A stretch of DNA of 64,000 bases from Cyclobacterium salsum (GTDB lineage: Bacteria > Bacteroidota > Bacteroidia > Cytophagales > Cyclobacteriaceae): contig NZ_WNKG01000013.1 in NCBI RefSeq assembly GCF_010119245.1, positions 105,329 through 169,328 of the forward strand. Direction: 5' to 3'. The notes beneath the pieces were generated by a model, which saw nothing but the letters and a program-made list of their open reading frames with translations, searched no databases and was not told the origin of the DNA. Below are positions 36,865 through 46,655 of this stretch, piece after piece. Every line of letters starts with the position of its first letter. Position 1 is the first letter of the stretch. The translations under genes were made by a program, and so were the position numbers.

Positions 36865-37777
36865 AACACAGGGCAGCAGCACCCAGGGTACCTGCATCGT
36901 TTTCCAACGTGGCCCGTTGCATCTTAATATCAGATAGGTAATAGGGACTTAGGTATTGATGGATCGTTTTATCCATGGAGGGCATGATGTAGGACAAAGC
37001 GGCAGAAATACCCCCTCCAAAGTAAATTTCGTTCACATCCAGGATGCGTATGGTCGATACAATGGCTTCCCCTAGAATTTCTCCTACTTCGGCAAAGGTT
37101 TTTAGGGCAATTGGATTTCCTTCCGACGCAGCGCTCACCAATACGTGCATGCCCAGTTCCTGTGTTGCCAGGTCACCTGATTCCTCCGGAAATTTTTCCA
37201 GAAATCTAGCGGCGATTTTCAGAATACCGTTTCGACCTATCAGGGGTTCGAGGCGGCTATTTCCCCTGGATAGCATGTGTCCCATTTCCATGGCGTTCCC
37301 TCTGACGCCTTTAAAAACGGCTCCATCCAGAATCAATGCACTTCCGATACCTGTTCCAAGCGTAATAAAAAGATAGTTTTGAGGCGTATTCCCCGTGCCG
37401 AAATGCAATTCGCCCACTGCCGCCGCACTGGCATCATTTTCCAGGTGAAAAATAATATCCGGGTATTTATCAAGCAGCGCATTTTTCAAATCAAACCCAT
37501 TCAACTCAGAGATGGCGGGGATTTCCAGCGTGGTGGTCCGATCTTTACTTACCAATCCAGGCAGGCCAATACCTACATGCCGGACCTCCGGAAATTGACG
37601 AAGGTAGTTCCCCACCACGTCTACAAAGGCAAGATTAAAGCCCAATTCATGACTCCGTAGCGAAGCCGTTGGTTCCTTGGCAAACTGAAGGATTTTGCCT
37701 TTGGTATTGACCAGGCCAATTTTAACATGGGTACCTCCCACATCTATACCTAAAAAGTTTTCGGTTTTCTTATCCAT
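36854..37777 (-). CDS. ROK-family sugar kinase (glucokinase-like)
   Basis: 307 residues. The phosphate-binding motif LGIDVGGTHVKIGLV (about 9-23), catalytic Asp115 (LENDASAAAVGE) and ITLGTGIGSALI are visible. A His remains at 167 (EMGHML), but the zinc-binding CxCGxxGC motif found in many ROK repressors and glucokinases is absent; the region reads SRGNSRLEPLIGRNG. There is no DNA-binding domain, so it is an enzyme rather than a regulator. It likely phosphorylates glucose or a related sugar in the cytoplasm. Confidence 0.87.
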   Translation of the reverse strand: MDKKTENFLGIDVGGTHVKIGLVNTKGKILQFAKEPTASLRSHELGFNLAFVDVVGNYLRQFPEVRHVGIGLPGLVSKDRTTTLEIPAISELNGFDLKNALLDKYPDIIFHLENDASAAAVGELHFGTGNTPQNYLFITLGTGIGSALILDGAVFKGVRGNAMEMGHMLSRGNSRLEPLIGRNGILKIAARFLEKFPEESGDLATQELGMHVLVSAASEGNPIALKTFAEVGEILGEAIVSTIRILDVNEIYFGGGISAALSYIMPSMDKTIHQYLSPYYLSDIKMQRATLENDAGTLGAAALCFMD

Positions 37778-37947
37778 AGTATGTGTTACTCAAATGAACG
37801 TAAATTTTGAATCCTTTACAAGGAACCTATACTTTCCTGCTGATCTACCAAGATCGGTTATCACAGACAAGGAGTAAAAATAACGGATTTTCTGTGAAAA
37901 TAGGTGAATCAACGGAAGGATTGCCTAAAAATAGCTACCTGCTCCTC

Positions 37948-38775
37948 TCAGGGTAAGTGAATTCCATCTTCCCTGATAACAATTTTCTTCTTTTTGTAGA
38001 GCTGCCCGATGCACTGCTTAAACTGTTTTTTACTCATTCCCAGATGCTCCCGAATGCGATCGGGCTCGGATTTATCCGAAAGCGGCAAAAAACCAGTTTC
38101 TTTAACTTTGGCAAGAATGAAATCGGCTCCTTCTTCATACTTCTGCCGGCCAATGGGGGTCAATTGCACATCCATTTTGTTATCTTCCCGGATCTTCTTA
38201 ATGAAGGCCGTGACGGTTTGTCCTATTTCCAGGTGCTGAAAGACTTCATTTTCATACATCAGCCCTTCGTAAAAACCAGCTATCAATACCTTAAACCCCA
38301 GGTCCGTCCGGTCAAACACCAACGCCTGTACCTCCTGGCCCTCCTGAAATAAGCTGGTGTCTGACAATATAAAATCTTCGTATTTAGTAACTCCTATCAG
38401 CCGGTTGGTTCGGTGATCCAGGCAAACGATGGTCAACACCTTATCTCCTTTGTCAACCTTTTGGCGCATTTCAGAATTAGGAAGAAAGAGATCCTTTTCC
38501 AATCCCCAATCTAAAAAAGCTCCGATGGCTGTTACATCTTTAACCTCCATCATGGCAAACTCGTCCAGTAAAGCTACGGGTCGATCAGTTACGGCTACGG
38601 GTCGATCTTCGCTATCGGTATAGACAAAAACCTCCAGCAAATCGCCTTCTTTTTCATCCCCTTTCAAATAGCGCTTGGGAATCAACACTTCTCCCGTATC
38701 ACTTAGCTGCAAATAAGCACCATTATCAGTAAACCGGTTTATGCTCAGGGTACTGATCAATCCTAATTCTTTCAT
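37948..38775 (-). CDS. CvfB-like S1-domain RNA-binding protein
   Basis: 275 residues. Successive S1-like beta-barrels are seen, including the motif AIGAFLDWGLEKDLFLPNSEM (about 83-103), ending in a winged-helix segment (about 215-275, HLGMSKKQFKQCIGQLYKKK). This is the CvfB/YitL layout; in Staphylococcus CvfB affects virulence gene expression through RNA. A possible minus-7 box TACATTTG lies on the minus strand at 38818-38825, 43 bp upstream of the start codon. Confidence 0.85.
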   Translation of the reverse strand: MKELGLISTLSINRFTDNGAYLQLSDTGEVLIPKRYLKGDEKEGDLLEVFVYTDSEDRPVAVTDRPVALLDEFAMMEVKDVTAIGAFLDWGLEKDLFLPNSEMRQKVDKGDKVLTIVCLDHRTNRLIGVTKYEDFILSDTSLFQEGQEVQALVFDRTDLGFKVLIAGFYEGLMYENEVFQHLEIGQTVTAFIKKIREDNKMDVQLTPIGRQKYEEGADFILAKVKETGFLPLSDKSEPDRIREHLGMSKKQFKQCIGQLYKKKKIVIREDGIHLP

Positions 38776-38817
38776 GGGGTATTCGGTTTCTTTTGGCTCT
38801 CAACGTCCTTTTCGGCA

Positions 38818-38825
38818 CAAATGTA
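38818..38825 (-). promoter_or_regulatory. Possible minus-7 promoter box for the CvfB-like gene
   Basis: TACATTTG on the minus strand fits TAnnTTTG exactly. No TTG is found 17-23 nt upstream. It would give a leader of about 35 nt. Confidence 0.35.
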
Positions 38826-39084
38826 ATGAATTTACGGAATACCATCCCTGCCCTATTTGTAAGTGCCCGAATGAAGAGTAAAAATCCATCGTATTTCGGG
38901 TCGTCCATTTCAATGTATTTCCTACCTCAGCAAGAACCTGGATTTAAATCGTACACTTTTTTAACCAAAATAAGATTTTTCGGGTAAAATCAGATAATTT
39001 TTAATGTCAAAATCAAATGTAAACATATTTTGGCTTTCTTTGTGGTCAGTACACCAATCGACCGAAGCCAACCTTTTCTATTCT

Positions 39085-40515
39085 ATGGAATCTATTATTT
39101 ACGCCATCAATGATATTATTTGGAGTAATGCCCTAATTGTCCTTTGTTTAGGTGCGGGGATTTATTTTTCCATCGTCACCAAATTTCTCCAAATACGATA
39201 CTTCCGTGAAATGATCAGGCTTCTCTTCGGTGGAGAATCCTCCGATAAAGGAGTTACCTCATTTCAGGCGTTTGCCATTGCGATCTCCGGGCGCGTGGGC
39301 ACCGGAAATATTGCGGGTGTGGCTACCGCCATTGCGATGGGTGGGCCGGGAGCAATCTTCTGGATGTGGATCATTGCCTTTCTGGGCAGTGCATCCGCTT
39401 TTATTGAAGCCACGCTTGGACAAATGTTTAAGGAAATCAAAGGGGGCCAATACCGGGGTGGCCCTGCCTTCTACATACAAAAAGGACTGGGGATCAGGTG
39501 GTATGCAGTATTGTTCGCCTTTGCTACCATCCTTAGCACCGCTTTTTTCTTACCCGGCGTGCAAAGCAATAGCATCGCCCTCAGCGTGGAAAATGCGTTT
39601 CAGGTACCCACCTGGATTACCGGTTTGGTGATTTGTTTTTTTCTGGCATTGATCATCTTTGGCGGCGTAAAAAGAATCGGTAAGGTGGCTCAGATTGTGG
39701 TGCCTTTTATGGCGGCCGCCTATATTCTTATGGCCGTTATCATTATGATATTAAATATCAGCGAGATTCCCGGGGTTATCAAATTAATTATTAGTTCTGC
39801 TTTCAATATGGACGCTACCTTTGGAGGAATTTTCGGAATGGCGATTTCCTGGGGAATCAAAAGAGGAATCTACAGCAATGAGGCAGGTCAGGGAACCGCT
39901 CCACATGCCGCTGCTGCTGCAGAAGTGAGTCACCCCGTCAAGCAGGGTTTGGTACAGGCTTTTTCGGTGTATGTGGATACCTTATTTATCTGTACGGCCA
40001 CTGCATTTATGATTCTTTTTACCGGCCAGTATAATGTTATCAACCCCGAAGGTGGTTTTATCATCGAAAACTTACCCGGTGTACCCATCGGCCCGGAATT
40101 CACGCAGTTTGCGATCAGCGAACATTTTCCCAATATGGGCCCCGGATTTATTGCTATTTCCCTGATGTTTTTTGCCTTTACCACCATCATGGCATACTAC
40201 TACATTGCGGAGACCAACTTGAGTTTCCTTCAGGGGGACGAAAACCGTAAATGGCCCTTGTTTTTATTGAGGGCATTGATTTTGATTGCCACCTTCTACG
40301 GTACCATCCGAACGGCCGCGCTGGCCTGGACCCTGGGAGATATCGGGGTAGGGATGATGGCCTGGTTAAACATCATCGCCATTTTTCTATTGCGGAAACC
40401 GGCCATGGATGCCTTGCGGGATTACGTGGAGCAACGGAAAAAAGGATTGGATCCTACCTTCAATTCGGATACCCTGAATATTGATAACACAGAAGAGTGG
40501 GATAAAATAGACTAA
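39085..40515 (+). CDS. Alanine/glycine:cation symporter (AGCS family)
   Basis: 476 residues from ATG 39085; the frame opens at 39004, but MESIIYAINDIIWSN is the usual AGCS start. About eleven membrane helices. Family signatures seen are SGRVGTGNIAGVATAIAMGGPGA (split in two blocks, SGRVGTGNIAG and ATAIAMGGPGA), GGPAFYIQKGLG and SNEAGQGTAPHAAAAA. It imports alanine or glycine with sodium or protons across the inner membrane. The gene stands alone. Upstream, 38776-39084 holds only promoters as far as I see. Confidence 0.92.
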   Translation: MESIIYAINDIIWSNALIVLCLGAGIYFSIVTKFLQIRYFREMIRLLFGGESSDKGVTSFQAFAIAISGRVGTGNIAGVATAIAMGGPGAIFWMWIIAFLGSASAFIEATLGQMFKEIKGGQYRGGPAFYIQKGLGIRWYAVLFAFATILSTAFFLPGVQSNSIALSVENAFQVPTWITGLVICFFLALIIFGGVKRIGKVAQIVVPFMAAAYILMAVIIMILNISEIPGVIKLIISSAFNMDATFGGIFGMAISWGIKRGIYSNEAGQGTAPHAAAAAEVSHPVKQGLVQAFSVYVDTLFICTATAFMILFTGQYNVINPEGGFIIENLPGVPIGPEFTQFAISEHFPNMGPGFIAISLMFFAFTTIMAYYYIAETNLSFLQGDENRKWPLFLLRALILIATFYGTIRTAALAWTLGDIGVGMMAWLNIIAIFLLRKPAMDALRDYVEQRKKGLDPTFNSDTLNIDNTEEWDKID

Positions 40516-40641
40516 GGAGCCACTACCGCTTTGAAATCATTCCCTTCTTCTAAGAAAATTCAAGTTTCATGGGCAAGCAAGCGTAGGTTGGAATATTTTT
40601 CTTATCTTTTTAATTGTTAAGAGAAAACCAAATTTATCGCC

Positions 40642-42939
40642 ATGCAGCAAGCCCCGAAACAACCGACACCAGGAGGACTGGTTTTATTACCTATCCTTTA
40701 CCTGGTATGGTCGGAAACCCTGATCCAGGATCAGGAAAACCAGGCATTTATAACGTTTTTAAATCAGGCTGACTGGCTCAGCGAAGAAGATAAAAAATTC
40801 CTCCGGGAAAAACTCAGTCCGGAATCGCCTCCACAACGCCGGGAAATGGATTTTTGGTGGGAGACCATCACTTCTGCCGTAGATGAAAGCAAAACCTATC
40901 CCAACCTGACCTCTCTGGGGATCGAATTATTGAAAAAAGAGGCACCGGAAGTTGCCTACACCTTCCCCATAGAGCAGGCAGAAAAAGAACTGTCTGACCT
41001 GGAAAAACAGTTGGGCATCATCGGTAAATCTGCTGCCCTCAGTTTCAAGTCCTCTCACAGCAACATATCCACTCGCTACGAAACCCAGGTAGATTTTGAT
41101 GTCAATGCCCTTACGACCATCCTGGATGGGCAGAGAAAGCCCTTGATCGATGAACTTAAGACCTTCTTGGCTACCGATAATTTTGACTATATACAACCCG
41201 ATAACCTGGAAACCTACCGCAACCAGGTGCTCTCCTGGTGCCGTCTCCTGGCGGATAAAGGCTATGGAGCCATTGGATTCCCAGCGGAGCATGGAGGTAG
41301 AGACGACATGGAGGCTTATTTCACCGTCTTTGAAACCCTGAGCTACCGGGATCTGAGCATGGTGATCAAATTTGGCGTGCAATTTGGCCTTTGGGGCATG
41401 AGTATCCTGTCATTGGGCACCAAAAAGCATCATGACAAGTACCTGAAAGCCATCGGAACGCTGGAACTTCCCGGTTGCTTTGCCATGACTGAAACCAATC
41501 ACGGGTCCAATGTAAAAGGGATTGAGACCACTGCCAATTATGATCACCAAAACCACACCTTTACCATTCACACCCCCCATCAGGATGCCCGAAAAGAATA
41601 CATCGGAAACGCCGCCATGCATGGTAAAATGGCCACCGTTTTTGCCAAGCTGCTGATTGATGGAAAAGATTATGGGGTCAGCACCTTTGTGGTTCCTTTG
41701 AGGGACGAGGAAGGAAATACCTTACCAGGAATTCAAATTACCGACTGCGGCAGAAAGATGGGACTGAATGGCGTAGACAATGGATTGATTGCTTTTGACA
41801 ACGTGGTCATTCCAAAAGAAAACATGTTGGATCGCTTTTCGTCCGTGGATGAAGACGGCCAATTTCAAAGCCCGATTGCCAGCGATAACAAGCGCTTTTT
41901 TACCATGTTGGGAACCCTGGTGGGCGGAAGAATAGGCATTCCGAGATCTGCTCTTGCCGCTTCCAAATCCGGCCTGAGCATCGCCATCCGCTACGGAGAC
42001 CGCCGACGGCAATTTGGCCCGGAAGGCGGGGAAGAGATCCCCATATTGAACTACCGCATGCACCAGCGGAGGCTGATCCCCTTGCTGGCAAAAACCTATG
42101 CCTGCCATTTCGCTATGGAATACGTTACCGATCGCTTTCTTCACCGGAAGGAGGAGGAAATGCAGGAAATAGAGGCCCTGGCGGCTGGAATGAAATCCTA
42201 TGTAACCTGGCAAAATACGGCCACTTTACAAGAATGCAGGGAAGCCTGTGGGGGTAAGGGCTACTTATCCGAAAACCGGATCGATGCCTTAAAAAACGAT
42301 ACCGATGTCTATACCACCTTTGAAGGGGATAATACGGTACTCATGCAATTGGTAGCCAAAAGCCGCTTGAGCGCCTATAAGGAGCAATTTGAAAACATGA
42401 ACCTGTTTACCATTATCAATTACGTAGCCTCCAAAACGAAGACATCCATTACAGAAAAGAACCCGCTGATTATCCGAAATACAGACGAAGATCACCTGTT
42501 GGATTCGGACTTTCATTTGAGTGCTTTTGAATACCGGGAAAACAGCATTCTGGATTCCGGAGCAAAGCGCTTGAAGCGGCTGATGGATGAAGGGATGGAT
42601 CCCTTTGATGCGGTAAACGTATCCCAGCATCACCTGGTCAATATGGGGCAAGCCTACATCGAACGGGTAATTTTGGAGAAATTTATAGCAAAAACCGCTC
42701 ATACCCCAGACCCAAAAATCAAGACTGTGCTGAAGAAATTATGTGATTTGTTTGCTTTGTACCAGTTGGAAACCCACAAAGGCTGGTACCTGGAACAGGG
42801 ATATATGGAAGGCGTAAAAACCAAAGCGATCCGAAAAATGGTCAATCAATTGTGCTGGGAAATACGGAAGGATGCGGTTCCGCTGGTAAACGCATTTAAC
42901 ATTCCCAATGCCTGTTTAGCAGCCCCCATTGCCATGTAA
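40642..42939 (+). CDS. Acyl-CoA oxidase / dehydrogenase-family flavoprotein
   Basis: 765 residues, about 100 longer than typical acyl-CoA oxidases because of an N-terminal helical extension (about 1-150). FAD/substrate motifs are clear: FAMTETNHGSNVKGIETTA, the linker GRKMGLNGVDNGLIAFDNVVIP, and EACGGKGYL. The catalytic glutamate sits in TTFEGDNTVLMQ (near residue 561), as in peroxisomal-type acyl-CoA oxidases. It catalyses the first oxidation step of fatty acid breakdown. The SLC13 transporter gene follows after 9 bp, so they are probably co-transcribed. Confidence 0.9.
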   Translation: MQQAPKQPTPGGLVLLPILYLVWSETLIQDQENQAFITFLNQADWLSEEDKKFLREKLSPESPPQRREMDFWWETITSAVDESKTYPNLTSLGIELLKKEAPEVAYTFPIEQAEKELSDLEKQLGIIGKSAALSFKSSHSNISTRYETQVDFDVNALTTILDGQRKPLIDELKTFLATDNFDYIQPDNLETYRNQVLSWCRLLADKGYGAIGFPAEHGGRDDMEAYFTVFETLSYRDLSMVIKFGVQFGLWGMSILSLGTKKHHDKYLKAIGTLELPGCFAMTETNHGSNVKGIETTANYDHQNHTFTIHTPHQDARKEYIGNAAMHGKMATVFAKLLIDGKDYGVSTFVVPLRDEEGNTLPGIQITDCGRKMGLNGVDNGLIAFDNVVIPKENMLDRFSSVDEDGQFQSPIASDNKRFFTMLGTLVGGRIGIPRSALAASKSGLSIAIRYGDRRRQFGPEGGEEIPILNYRMHQRRLIPLLAKTYACHFAMEYVTDRFLHRKEEEMQEIEALAAGMKSYVTWQNTATLQECREACGGKGYLSENRIDALKNDTDVYTTFEGDNTVLMQLVAKSRLSAYKEQFENMNLFTIINYVASKTKTSITEKNPLIIRNTDEDHLLDSDFHLSAFEYRENSILDSGAKRLKRLMDEGMDPFDAVNVSQHHLVNMGQAYIERVILEKFIAKTAHTPDPKIKTVLKKLCDLFALYQLETHKGWYLEQGYMEGVKTKAIRKMVNQLCWEIRKDAVPLVNAFNIPNACLAAPIAM

Positions 42940-42948
42940 ACATATTTT

Positions 42949-44718
42949 ATGAATGAAATTATTGTATTTGCCGTACTTGGTCTTTCCCTAATCTTTTTTG
43001 TTTGGGGCAAGATCAGGTATGACCTGGTGGCATTATTTGCCCTGCTTATTCTGGCCATTCTTGGCTTAATCCCTTATGAGAAGGTTTTTTTAGGCTTTGG
43101 ACATCCCGCTGTCATTACGGTAGCGGCAGTTCTGATTGTCAGCAAGAGCCTGGAAAGTTCCGGACTCGTAAACCTGATCGTCCGGATAATGGACCGGGTT
43201 GGAAGCAATCTGACCTTACAGGTCGCTTCTATGTCGGGCATCGTCGCCCTTTTATCCGGTTTTATGAACAATGTGGGTGCTTTGGCGATTTTTATTCCCG
43301 TCGCCATTCAAATCGCCAGAAAAAACGATTATCCACCTTCCCTGGTGCTAATGCCCATTGCCTTTTCCTCCCTGCTCGGCGGAATGACTACGCTCATTGG
43401 AACCCCTCCAAACATTATTATTGCCGCTTTCAGGACTACCAATGAAGTCCCTGCATTCGATATGTTTGACTTCGCGCCTGTAGGTGCAGGCCTGGCGATT
43501 GCCGGACTGATTTTTATTTCCCTGGTAGGCTGGCGACTGCTCCCTACCCGGAGGGCCAAACAATCCGGGGAAGATTTATTCCAGATAAAAAATTATATCA
43601 CCGAAGTGAGGGTCACTGCTGATTCTGATTTAATCAGTAAAAACATACAGCAACTTACCAACAATAAGGACATTGATGTCAAGGTGCTGGGAATTCTCCG
43701 AAATAAGGAAAGAATACATGCTCCCGGACCCTACCACATGTTTAAAGAAGATGATATCCTTATCCTGGAATCCGGCACCGAAGATCTAAAAGAATTGGTC
43801 AGTAATTTTGAGTTGGAAATGGTAGGACATGAAGATTTCATTGAATCTGCGAAAGATAAATCCAAAATCATTATCACGGAAGGAATCATTCAGGCCAATT
43901 CCCCGCTGGTAGGTCAGACGGCGGCAAACCTACACATGCGATCCAGATTTGATGTGAATTTGCTGGCATTATCCCGGGGGGACCGGACCATCATCAAAAG
44001 AATCGACCATGAGGTATTCCGCTCCGGGGATGTCCTGATGCTTCAAATGCGGGATGAGCAACTTTCGGAAACCCTTGACGAAATGAAATGCCTGCCATTG
44101 GCCAGCAGGAGCCTGGACATAGGAAAACCAAAACAAACCCTGTTGGCTATTGGCATTTTTGTTACGGCCATCATTTCTGCTGTTGCCGGTTGGCTTCCGG
44201 TAGAAATTGCCTTCACATTAGCCGCCATGGCCATGGTCCTTTTCAGGATTTTACCCCTAAAGGACTTTTATACCAGTATTGACTGGCCGGTTATCGTCCT
44301 TTTAGCCGCTATGATACCCGTAGGTGAGGCATTTGAAACCAGCGGAGCTGCAGCAACGGTCACCAAGTTGATGTTGGTGTACTCAGATATTTTTCCTGCC
44401 TGGTCCATGCTATTGGTTATCATGCTGACCACCATGTTGCTTTCCGCCTTGATCAACAATGCCGCTACGGTGGTATTAATGGCTCCTATTGGGCTGCAGA
44501 TCGCTTATAGTATGGAGCTTTCCGCCGATCCTTTTCTGATGAGTATTGCCGTAGGAGCATCTTCCTCCTTTCTGACACCCATTGGTCACCAATCCAATAC
44601 CCTGGTAATGGGTCCTGGAGGATACCGTTTTTCAGATTACATGAAACCCGGTTTACCCTTAACCCTGCTGGTACTGGCCCTGGGCGTGCCGCTGATTCTG
44701 TGGATTTGGCCGCTGTAG
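42949..44718 (+). CDS. SLC13/DASS-family permease with two TrkA-C domains
   Basis: 589 residues. Two membrane halves of about five to six helices each flank a soluble centre (about 210-390) made of two TrkA-C (RCK_C) domains, seen at HAPGPYHMFKEDDILILESG and SGDVLMLQMRDEQL. Family motifs SGFMNNVGALAIFIPVA and LINNAATVVLMAPIG carry the conserved SNN/INN hairpin, and LIGTPPNI is present. Members carry dicarboxylates, sulfate or other anions with sodium. The substrate is not decided by the sequence. It follows the acyl-CoA oxidase by 9 bp. Confidence 0.9.
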   Translation: MNEIIVFAVLGLSLIFFVWGKIRYDLVALFALLILAILGLIPYEKVFLGFGHPAVITVAAVLIVSKSLESSGLVNLIVRIMDRVGSNLTLQVASMSGIVALLSGFMNNVGALAIFIPVAIQIARKNDYPPSLVLMPIAFSSLLGGMTTLIGTPPNIIIAAFRTTNEVPAFDMFDFAPVGAGLAIAGLIFISLVGWRLLPTRRAKQSGEDLFQIKNYITEVRVTADSDLISKNIQQLTNNKDIDVKVLGILRNKERIHAPGPYHMFKEDDILILESGTEDLKELVSNFELEMVGHEDFIESAKDKSKIIITEGIIQANSPLVGQTAANLHMRSRFDVNLLALSRGDRTIIKRIDHEVFRSGDVLMLQMRDEQLSETLDEMKCLPLASRSLDIGKPKQTLLAIGIFVTAIISAVAGWLPVEIAFTLAAMAMVLFRILPLKDFYTSIDWPVIVLLAAMIPVGEAFETSGAAATVTKLMLVYSDIFPAWSMLLVIMLTTMLLSALINNAATVVLMAPIGLQIAYSMELSADPFLMSIAVGASSSFLTPIGHQSNTLVMGPGGYRFSDYMKPGLPLTLLVLALGVPLILWIWPL

Positions 44719-44849
44719 CACAGAACAAAAACGACCTCCGCTTAGGGCAAAATGACCCAGGCAAATCCAATAATAGCCTATTTATGGCCCGTTTTATCTG
44801 TCATGAATATCAGGTCAATTATTCCAGCCGGAGAAACCTAGATTCCTTA

Positions 44850-46301
44850 TTACTCAGCTTCGATCTCCGATGCATACAATTTGAAAACCGGGTTGGGTCT
44901 GTGGCTGTGCTCCATCAATTCCTTCAATTCCGCCACCCTTTCGGGGTGCTGATCGGCCAGGTTGTTTTGTTCTCCGGGATCTTCTGCCAGATTGTACAAT
45001 TCAATGGGGGGATTTGGATCCTTGTTCAGATTGAGCCGAATGGCTTTCCAATCGTCTTTTCGAACCGCTTGTTTACCACCCTGTTCGATAAACTCCCAAT
45101 AAAGGTACTCGTGTTTGGCTTGCTCCTCCGATTTCCCCAGGAGCATGGGTGCAAAAGAAATTCCATCCGTATTTCCGGGCAGTTCCGAACCAGTCAGTTC
45201 TGCCAGCGTGGCATACACATCCCAAAAAGCAGATGCATGATCCGTGCGACCCGACTGAATTTTCCCGGGCCAATTGGCAATCATGGGTACCCGAATGCCG
45301 CCTTCGTATAAGTCACGCTTGTGGCCCCGGAAAGGGCCGTTGCTATTGAAAAAGTCCGGATCCGCTCCTCCTTCCAGGTGAGGGCCATTGTCGGAGGTGA
45401 ATATCACCAGGGTATTTTCTCTTAAGCCTAACTGTTCCAGCTTTTCCAGGATTTCCCCCACCTGCTTGTCCAGCAGTTCGACCATGGCCACAAAAGCAGC
45501 CCTGGGGTTTTCCTGTGACATATACCCTCCGATTTTATAATTGGGACCATCATCTACCCCATCATACGGAGTCTCTTCAAACCGCCCGAGGTGTTCGGCC
45601 ATTTGCTCCTCCGGAGCGATCAGTTCCGCATGGGGAATGATGCTGGGTACATAGAGAAAAAAGGGATTGTTTTGGTTGTCATCTATAAATTTTAAGGTCT
45701 GTTCGTGTATCAGGTTGGGCGCATAAAGCCCCAGTTCCTTACCGGCATTTTCTTCCAACACCACCGAGTCCTGATTGTGCCAAAGGTGGTAGGGATAGTA
45801 ATTATGCCCCATTCGCTGGCAATTGTATCCATAAAAAACATCCACCCCTTGATTGTTGGGGTCTCCTTCGGAGCCAGGATAGCCCAGCCCCCATTTACCA
45901 AAGGCACCTGTGGTGTAGCCGCTGGCTTTCAGGGATTCGAAAACGGTAAAAACGGAGTCCGGTAAGGGATACTGCCCTTCCGGTTGGATTTCGTAATTGC
46001 CCCGGACTGGCGCGTGACCGGTATGCAGGCCGGAAACCAGCGTGCTTCTTGAAGGTGCACACACAGTAGAACCGGAATAATGAGCAGTAAAGAACATTCC
46101 TTCCGCAGCTAGTTGGTCGATATTAGGGGTGTTTATATATTCTTGTCCCGTAAATCCCAAATCTCCATAGCCCAGGTCATCCGCCAGGATGTAGACGATA
46201 TTGGGTTTAGGATCCTCGGCTCGAACTGTTTGATCGGTAGTACCTGAGGAACAGGCATAAAAAGCCAGGGCAGAAAGGCAGCAACAAATGGTACGATGCA
46301 T
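44850..46301 (-). CDS. Sulfatase (arylsulfatase-type, S1 family), lipoprotein
   Basis: 483 residues. The N-terminus has a lipoprotein-type signal (LSALAFYAC). The formylglycine motif is CAPSR at Cys81-Arg85 within STVCAPSRSTLVSGLHTGH, and metal-binding Asp41-Asp42 (YILADDLGYGD) plus FTSDNGPH are present. It removes sulfate esters from sugars or aryl sulfates outside the cytoplasm, and needs a formylglycine-generating enzyme that is not in this window. It stands alone but shares a neighbourhood with the polysaccharide lyases, suggesting a sulfated glycan. Confidence 0.93.
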   Translation of the reverse strand: MHRTICCCLSALAFYACSSGTTDQTVRAEDPKPNIVYILADDLGYGDLGFTGQEYINTPNIDQLAAEGMFFTAHYSGSTVCAPSRSTLVSGLHTGHAPVRGNYEIQPEGQYPLPDSVFTVFESLKASGYTTGAFGKWGLGYPGSEGDPNNQGVDVFYGYNCQRMGHNYYPYHLWHNQDSVVLEENAGKELGLYAPNLIHEQTLKFIDDNQNNPFFLYVPSIIPHAELIAPEEQMAEHLGRFEETPYDGVDDGPNYKIGGYMSQENPRAAFVAMVELLDKQVGEILEKLEQLGLRENTLVIFTSDNGPHLEGGADPDFFNSNGPFRGHKRDLYEGGIRVPMIANWPGKIQSGRTDHASAFWDVYATLAELTGSELPGNTDGISFAPMLLGKSEEQAKHEYLYWEFIEQGGKQAVRKDDWKAIRLNLNKDPNPPIELYNLAEDPGEQNNLADQHPERVAELKELMEHSHRPNPVFKLYASEIEAE

Positions 46302-46655
46302 GGATGGTTATTTTAGAGAATAATATGGCAGACAAATTACCAATAATTGACTCAAAAGAAAATTGCTGGGCGGATTCATTGATTTTAAAAGAGATTGAAT
46401 TCGATTAAACAAGCGTGAGCGAGAATGAATCGGATTAAGGTATTTACCTTTATAAACCTGCGGACCAAATAAAATCGAGCTGAGCAAGTAGGAATGACGC
46501 AAGCGATTCTCAGTAGAATGATTATCGTAGCGAGATTCTAACGAATCATATAATCAAGAATTGGTGAAGCTGGATAGAAACAGGTCTGTTGGTAAATCGA
46601 TAAAAAATAGGGTTGAAATTTACTGAAAACCAAAAATATATGGTAACTTCTCCCT
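46302..46655. other. Intergenic region with small hairpins
   Basis: 354 bp between the divergent sulfatase and RsbQ-like genes. Two small perfect hairpins stand close together: ATTCT-cagt-AGAAT (46506-46519) and GATTC-taac-GAATC (46534-46547). They follow the phrase GGAATGACGCAAGCGATT, which recalls the core of the 173-bp repeat. Promoters for both neighbours must be here but no clear TAnnTTTG box stands out. Confidence 0.4.

Noticed and set aside
38577..38612. Imperfect direct repeat GCTACGGGTCGATC within the CvfB-like gene
   Set aside because: It gives two similar peptide phrases (RPVA twice), but the protein length between flanking motifs looks normal for the family, so an insertion is not supported.
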